Shown: positions 13,780-17,361 of the stretch, piece by piece
How positions within the stretch are numbered: position 1 is the stretch's first letter
How the letters are laid out: every line of letters begins with the position of its first letter
Position numbers and translations under genes: made by a program
Notes under the pieces: generated by a model
Seen by the model: only the letters and a program-made list of their open reading frames with translations
What the model was told of the DNA's origin: nothing
The model's database searches: none
Origin: Planctomycetaceae bacterium
GTDB taxonomy: Bacteria > Planctomycetota > Planctomycetia > Pirellulales > Pirellulaceae
DNA: 17,361 nt
NCBI GenBank assembly: GCA_007695205.1
Contig: REEF01000808.1
Location: forward strand, 1 to 17,361
Reading direction: 5' to 3'

Positions 13780-15012
13780 TTAACGATCATTGCTAGCAAT
13801 AGACTGGGGGATCGCGGAAAACTGAGGGGGATTTATCGAGCGGGTCGCACGTTCGAATTCGTCCAGGAGCAAGATCAGTTCGGGGATCAAATCGCGACAT
13901 CGGTCCGACACTTCGTTGATTTCCCACCGATCATCCGGCTTGGCAAACAGCTCGTGCGACGCTTCATCATCGTTGCTCAGCAGCAGCCAGACTGCTGTAC
14001 GCAGAGCGCGGCAAGCGGTGGAGACTGCACACGCGCGGTCCGGTTCGATCTGACCATCCAGGAAATGTCCCAGAACGTTCCCCCAATGCGATTGAGACGG
14101 TCGAGGCAGCGAGAACCAGTCGAGCAGCGTCGCATACCAATCGCTGGGCTGCACCAGTGGATGGCAACGCTGCATGGCGTGCCGAAGGTCGGGATAACGC
14201 ACCAGGCATGGCACATGCAGCGACTCGCCGTACAGCGAAGCATCCACGGGTCCGATCCGACCATGTTCACCCAACGGGTAACCTCGCGGCGACGCCAGCA
14301 GTAAAAGCGTTTGGTCGTCCGCCTGGGTTGTCCTACAAGCCTCGAGGAACACCTCCAGGCAGGCATCCAGCAGGCTGATCTGTCCGGCATAGGCATGCTG
14401 GATTCCCAACAGTTCATCGGGGTCTTCGTCTTGGGCAACCCAGCGGCAGGGCGGTTGGAGAAAATCAGGCGGTTCGGGGTCGTCCTCATCCGCGAACGCC
14501 TGACGAAGATCGAAGGGCGCATCCCACGGCGCTTGCATGCCCTTGCTGTGGATCCACAGCAAGAAAGGCCGACGCGCCGAGTCGGAAGAGGCGGTTGCGT
14601 CTTGTAGCCAGTCCAGAGCGGAACTCAACAAACGAGCCATTTGCGTCTCGACGATATCTTCCGCTGCCGAGGCGACCGGCGGTGTCGGGACCAGATGCTT
14701 CTCGGAAAAACCGCTGGCCAGCGGATGATCGGCGACCTGTGGTTCGTCCGTGATCAGCACGGTCCGAACGCCGCTGGCTAGGGCGACTTCGGCCAATCCG
14801 GGAATCGGACGCGGATCGCTCATCGCGTGCAAACCGGCCCACATCGATCGGTAGACCATCGACAGGTCCGTCGAATCGGTGAACGCGAATTCGAATAACG
14901 CCGATTCGGCAGCCAACCGATTGAAGCTGGGCGTATCGATCCAAGTGTTGCCGTAAGGCCCCAAAAAACTGGCCTGAAGCCGATCGATGAGCAGAACGAT
15001 TGCGTTTTTCAT
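13780..15012 (-). CDS. Sulfatase-fold protein lacking canonical catalytic residues
   Basis: This encodes a 410-residue protein of the alkaline-phosphatase/sulfatase superfamily. The fold is visible from MKNAIVLLIDRLQASFLGPY, through TPSFNRLAAESALFEFAFTD, to LGEHGRIGP and YGESLHVPCLVRYP, with the usual C-terminal PSDWYATLLDWF. Key residues are changed. The paired metal Asp after the first strand is D10-R11 instead of DD. The formylglycine motif CxPSR is replaced by S51-M-V-Y-R55. The conserved Asp-His before LGEHG is Ser-Pro (241-242). No signal peptide is seen when starting at ATG 15012, where the fold begins; an upstream ATG at 15090 would add 26 residues (VTAVASKLPSLACLLSNAYK). It is probably an inactive or altered-function cytoplasmic member. 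It ends 114 bases before the 1364-residue gene, which may be in the same transcript. The spacer holds the 12-base palindrome CGATCCGGATCG (13745-13756). Confidence 0.8.
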   Translation of the reverse strand: MKNAIVLLIDRLQASFLGPYGNTWIDTPSFNRLAAESALFEFAFTDSTDLSMVYRSMWAGLHAMSDPRPIPGLAEVALASGVRTVLITDEPQVADHPLASGFSEKHLVPTPPVASAAEDIVETQMARLLSSALDWLQDATASSDSARRPFLLWIHSKGMQAPWDAPFDLRQAFADEDDPEPPDFLQPPCRWVAQDEDPDELLGIQHAYAGQISLLDACLEVFLEACRTTQADDQTLLLLASPRGYPLGEHGRIGPVDASLYGESLHVPCLVRYPDLRHAMQRCHPLVQPSDWYATLLDWFSLPRPSQSHWGNVLGHFLDGQIEPDRACAVSTACRALRTAVWLLLSNDDEASHELFAKPDDRWEINEVSDRCRDLIPELILLLDEFERATRSINPPQFSAIPQSIASNDR

Positions 15013-15058
15013 GCCCCGTTTGTACGCATTGGAAAGCAAACACGCAAGCGATGGCAGC

Positions 15059-15087
15059 TTGGATGCGACCGCAGTGACGGTTACAAT
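15059..15087 (+). promoter_or_regulatory. Sigma-70-type promoter for the SDR gene
   Basis: TTGGAT (15059-15064) and TACAAT (15082-15087) are separated by exactly 17 bases, matching 4/6 and 5/6 of consensus. Transcription would start about 85 bases before the ATG at 15178, inside the divergent spacer. Confidence 0.5.
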
Positions 15088-15177
15088 CAAGACTGGTCAT
15101 GCCGCCCTGTGTTTGATCGGGATCGGCAAACGCGTGATACCCATTCGCCTCGGACTCAAACCCATGAAGGTGCCCCC

Positions 15178-15927
15178 ATGCGTGTCTTGATGATCGGAGC
15201 CAACGGTTACATGGGCCCCCATGTGGTCCAACTTCTCGCACCGCAGCATCAGCTTCGGATTACCGACATCCATCCTGCGCCGGAAGAGATCCGTCAAGCC
15301 TTTCCGGACCAGGAGTACTTCGACCTGGATATCACGGACTTCGATCAAGTCCTGAGCGCGGCCGAGGGGATGGACGCCATCATCAATTTGGCTGTGGTCC
15401 GTCGTGATCCCCGTTTGGCCTTTCTGGTGAACGCTCAGGGCTGCTACCACGTGATGCAGGCGGCCGTCCAGCATGGGATTCGGCGAGTCATCAACACAGG
15501 GCCGCACTTCACGGTCGCCGGGCCCAGTTACGAGGGGCTGGACTTCGAGATCAGTCCCGACGGACCGCCCCAATCGGGGACCGGGCTGTACGCGCTGACC
15601 AAATCGTTGGGCCACGAGGTCTGCCGCGCGTTCACCCGCTGCCACGAGATCTACGTCCAGGACCTGTTGTTCAATTCGCTGCGAGATCTTTCGCAACTGG
15701 TGCCGGCAGCCCGTGGTGTCCCGTTCGTGGTCTCCTGGCGGGACGCAGCCGAAGCGTTTCGCCTGAGTCTGGAGATCGATCTACAGCGTTTGCCGTCGCG
15801 CTTCGAAACGTTTTTCATCCTCGGCGATCTACCGCAAGCCAAGTTCTCCAACGAAAAAGCCAAGCGGATCCTAGGATTCCAACCCCAGGACGACGTATCG
15901 GTTCTGTGGCGTCAGGCAAAAAACTGA
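15178..15927 (+). CDS. NAD-dependent epimerase/dehydratase (extended SDR)
   Basis: This encodes a 249-residue Rossmann-fold sugar-nucleotide epimerase/dehydratase-type oxidoreductase, cytoplasmic. The ATG at 15178 has GAAGG about 8 bases upstream and opens directly into MRVLMIGANGYMGPHVVQLL, the extended-SDR GxxGxxG motif (residues 7-13). Asp30 at the end of strand two (LRITDIHP) favours NAD over NADP. The YxxxK pair is Y138-ALT-K142, after 'NTGPHFTVAGP'. The length is short for extended SDRs (usually about 300), so the substrate domain is small. The substrate cannot be told from sequence. Just downstream is a sugar-isomerase relic and then a carbohydrate esterase, which suggests a sugar-processing neighbourhood. 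It is divergent from the sulfatase-fold gene. Confidence 0.88.
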   Translation: MRVLMIGANGYMGPHVVQLLAPQHQLRITDIHPAPEEIRQAFPDQEYFDLDITDFDQVLSAAEGMDAIINLAVVRRDPRLAFLVNAQGCYHVMQAAVQHGIRRVINTGPHFTVAGPSYEGLDFEISPDGPPQSGTGLYALTKSLGHEVCRAFTRCHEIYVQDLLFNSLRDLSQLVPAARGVPFVVSWRDAAEAFRLSLEIDLQRLPSRFETFFILGDLPQAKFSNEKAKRILGFQPQDDVSVLWRQAKN

Positions 15928-15930
15928 CCC

Positions 15931-16107
15931 GCCCGTTGTGACTCGGGAGAAGCGCTCAGGGAGGGCACCCTGGTGGCCATTAACGGAGCGGATCCGCCGC
16001 CCGGGGACTGGGATAAGCTCGTCCAGCCGTTAGGGAGCGGGGCGTTCGACGTGGCCGGCTTGTTGCGTACCCTGCACCGGCTGGGTTATGATGGACCCGG
16101 GAAATGA
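15931..16107 (+). pseudogene. C-terminal relic of a sugar-phosphate isomerase/epimerase (xylose-isomerase-like TIM barrel)
   Basis: Right after the SDR stop, frame 1 stays open for 58 codons, with 'LREGTLVAINGADPPP', 'WDKLVQPLGSGAFDV' and 'AGLLRTLHRLGYDGPGK', then TGA. The pattern 'vaiNGad...W...iqPLGxGxfDvxxlLxxLxxxGYdGP' is that of the end of AP_endonuc_2/xylose-isomerase-like TIM barrels, where the text would normally go on 'GPVGLQ'. No start or ribosome binding site is present, and the rest of the barrel is missing upstream, so this is a fragment left by a deletion. It overlaps no other gene and ends 25 bases before the esterase. Confidence 0.55.
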
Positions 16108-16132
16108 AACACACTGCAGGAAGGAACTTTCG

Positions 16133-17059
16133 ATGAAGACCCTGACGCTTCCTTCGGTTTGCCTGGTCGCGGTCATCGCTGTTTGCTCGGACGGCTTGCC
16201 GTCGCTGGGCGCCGAACCGCCTGCCAGTCCGATCGTGATGAACGTTTGGCCTGCGGCGGCACCGGGCGAGAAAGGCGATTTGGGCGACGAGCGGCTGTTG
16301 CCTCCGCGAGGCGAGAAACCGGTCGACCGGTTGACGGACGTGAGCGTCCCCACCATCACCGTGCACAAGCCGGCCGCGGAAGAGGATACCGGAGCTGCCG
16401 TGTTGATCTGTCCGGGCGGCGGCTACCATATCTTGGCGATGGATCTGGAGGGGACGGAAGTCGCCGATTGGCTGAATTCGATCGGCGTCACCGGCATCGT
16501 GCTCAAATACCGCGTGCCGCGGCGCAAAGAGCAGGAAAAGCATGTGGCGCCGCTACAGGACGCGCAGCGCGCGATGAGTCTGGTGCGGCAGCATGCCGCC
16601 GACTGGGGCATCGCGGAGGATCGCATCGGCATTCTGGGCTTCTCGGCGGGCGGCCATCTGGCGGCGGCGGCTTCGACGAATTTCGACCGCCGGACGTACG
16701 ATCCGATCGACGAAACGGACCGGATCGGTTGCCGGCCCGACTTCACCGTGCTGATCTATCCTGCTTATTTGACCGGCGAAGGCGCCGAGGCGTCAGGCGA
16801 ACTAGCGCCGGAGATCCGGGTGTCCGCCGAAACTCCCCCGGCCTTCTTCGTTCATGCCGGCGACGACCACATCAGCCCGGAAAATAGCATCGCCATGTAT
16901 CTGGCGCTGAAACGTGCGGGGGTGCCTGCCGAGTTGCACGTGTACGAAAGCGGCGGCCACGGCTTCGGCTTGCGCCCGACGGAACACCCGTGCAGCACGT
17001 GGCCGCAAAGTTGCGAACGTTGGTTGCGCAGCCGCGGTTTGCTGAGATCCGAACCGTAG
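16133..17059 (+). CDS. Secreted alpha/beta-hydrolase carbohydrate esterase (BD-FAE/acetyl-xylan-esterase type)
   Basis: This encodes a 308-residue exported esterase. ATG 16133 has GGAAGGA about 8 bases upstream and a signal peptide with cleavage near residue 27 (LPSLGA/EPP). The alpha/beta-hydrolase core shows the oxyanion region CPGGGYHILA (residues 93-102), the nucleophile elbow GFSAGGHLA (Ser171), the acid in HAGDDHISP (Asp244 or 245) and the base in SGGHGFGL (His276), with an intact order and spacing. This matches BD-FAE-like enzymes that remove acetyl or feruloyl groups from plant or algal polysaccharides; the exact ester is not deducible. Length is typical. The neighbourhood (sugar-isomerase relic, SDR, GHL10-like giant protein) supports polysaccharide use. 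The upstream ATG at 16088 would overlap the relic and lacks a ribosome binding site. Confidence 0.92.
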   Translation: MKTLTLPSVCLVAVIAVCSDGLPSLGAEPPASPIVMNVWPAAAPGEKGDLGDERLLPPRGEKPVDRLTDVSVPTITVHKPAAEEDTGAAVLICPGGGYHILAMDLEGTEVADWLNSIGVTGIVLKYRVPRRKEQEKHVAPLQDAQRAMSLVRQHAADWGIAEDRIGILGFSAGGHLAAAASTNFDRRTYDPIDETDRIGCRPDFTVLIYPAYLTGEGAEASGELAPEIRVSAETPPAFFVHAGDDHISPENSIAMYLALKRAGVPAELHVYESGGHGFGLRPTEHPCSTWPQSCERWLRSRGLLRSEP

Positions 17060-17133
17060 AACCGGCGGATGACGACTACCTGCAGGAAGCACAACTTCCT
17101 TCGTCCACCTGTCGACCCCGGGGATGTCAATGC

Positions 17134-17195
17134 CAATGGGGACAGCCAGCTTTCTTGTCAATTTCAATGGGGACAGCCAGCTTTTTTGTCAATTT
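17134..17195. repeat. 31-bp tandem repeat, two copies
   Basis: Copies at 17134-17164 and 17165-17195 differ at one base. Each reads CAATGGGGACAGCCAGCTTT, then C or T, then TTGTCAATTT. 'GGGGACAGCC' motifs of this kind are often seen near REP-associated tyrosine transposase genes, so this may be the flank of such an element outside the window. That link is inference. Confidence 0.75.
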
Positions 17196-17306
17196 GCAAC
17201 TTATGTGGGGACGTTGAACCCTCCTGTCATGTGGTGATAAGCCCTGGGGAAGTGGATACCGGAGGGGACTACGGGAAATTCCTTAGAAAAGTGCGATTTC
17301 AGTGGA

Positions 17307-17334
17307 TTGACAGGGACATGGACGGAGGTATACT
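17307..17334 (+). promoter_or_regulatory. Near-consensus sigma-70 promoter facing out of the window
   Basis: TTGACA (17307-17312) is a perfect -35, and TATACT (17329-17334) matches 5/6 of the -10, with a 16-base spacer. Transcription would start near 17341 and leave the window, so the gene it serves is not visible. Confidence 0.5.
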
Positions 17335-17361
17335 GTGAGTCATCGACTCTGAAATCCGCCG

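Larger units (their letters stand above)
17060..17361. other. Non-coding right edge
   Basis: Beyond the esterase there is no credible gene. The open frame from about 17069 to 17338 crosses the tandem repeat and has no protein-like character. A GTG at 17335 behind GGAGG stops after five codons. The stretch holds the tandem repeat and the promoter listed separately. Confidence 0.5.

Noticed and set aside
17069..17338. 89-codon frame at the right edge
   Set aside because: It reads through both copies of the tandem repeat and has no ribosome binding site or protein-like features.

Overview
The window reads as chromosome of a planctomycete, most likely a Pirellulales-type member. The DNA is GC-rich and loosely packed. 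Most proteins carry signal peptides. Several belong to families that are concentrated in Planctomycetes (DUF6263, DUF1598, DUF1570), next to a sulfatase-fold protein, a very large secreted glycosidase-like protein and an FHA-domain sigma-54 activator. All family names come from reading the translations; no database search was possible.

Left part (1-3900): a minus-strand scrap resembling a thymidylate-synthase-fold protein at the edge, a secreted DUF6263-like protein (140-1039, minus), and divergently a membrane-anchored protein of unknown function (1338-2963, plus). The last gene holds the most interesting feature of the window. Its UGA at 2961-2963 is followed by 55 further in-frame codons that read like the continuation of the same beta-rich domain, and a two-part hairpin with the geometry of a bacterial SECIS element starts 3 nt after the UGA. 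It is a candidate new selenoprotein; a Cys-to-stop mutation or a plain stop are the alternatives. After it come a palindromic dispersed-type repeat and two gene fragments joined head to tail: the start of a secreted protein (3300-3641) and the C-terminal end of an amino-acid-kinase-like protein (3638-3886).

Middle (3900-9075): a DUF1598 secreted protein on the minus strand is divergent from a two-gene operon. The first gene encodes an FHA-GAF-AAA+(sigma-54)-Fis activator. The second, starting with TTG and overlapping the first by 4 nt, encodes a secreted DUF1570 protein with an HExxH zinc-protease motif.

Right part (9076-17361): about 500 bp of non-coding DNA full of inverted repeats separates the operon from two minus-strand genes, a 1364-residue secreted GHL10-like protein and a sulfatase-fold protein that has lost the main catalytic residues. 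Divergent from these are an NAD-dependent extended SDR, a relic of a sugar-phosphate isomerase/epimerase, and a secreted BD-FAE-type carbohydrate esterase. The right edge has a 31-bp tandem repeat and a near-consensus sigma-70 promoter facing out of the window.

Overall this is an accessory-looking region of carbohydrate-related and cell-surface genes, with at least four gene remnants and several palindromic repeats, which points to repeated local rearrangement. No tRNA, rRNA, CRISPR array or complete transposase was seen.
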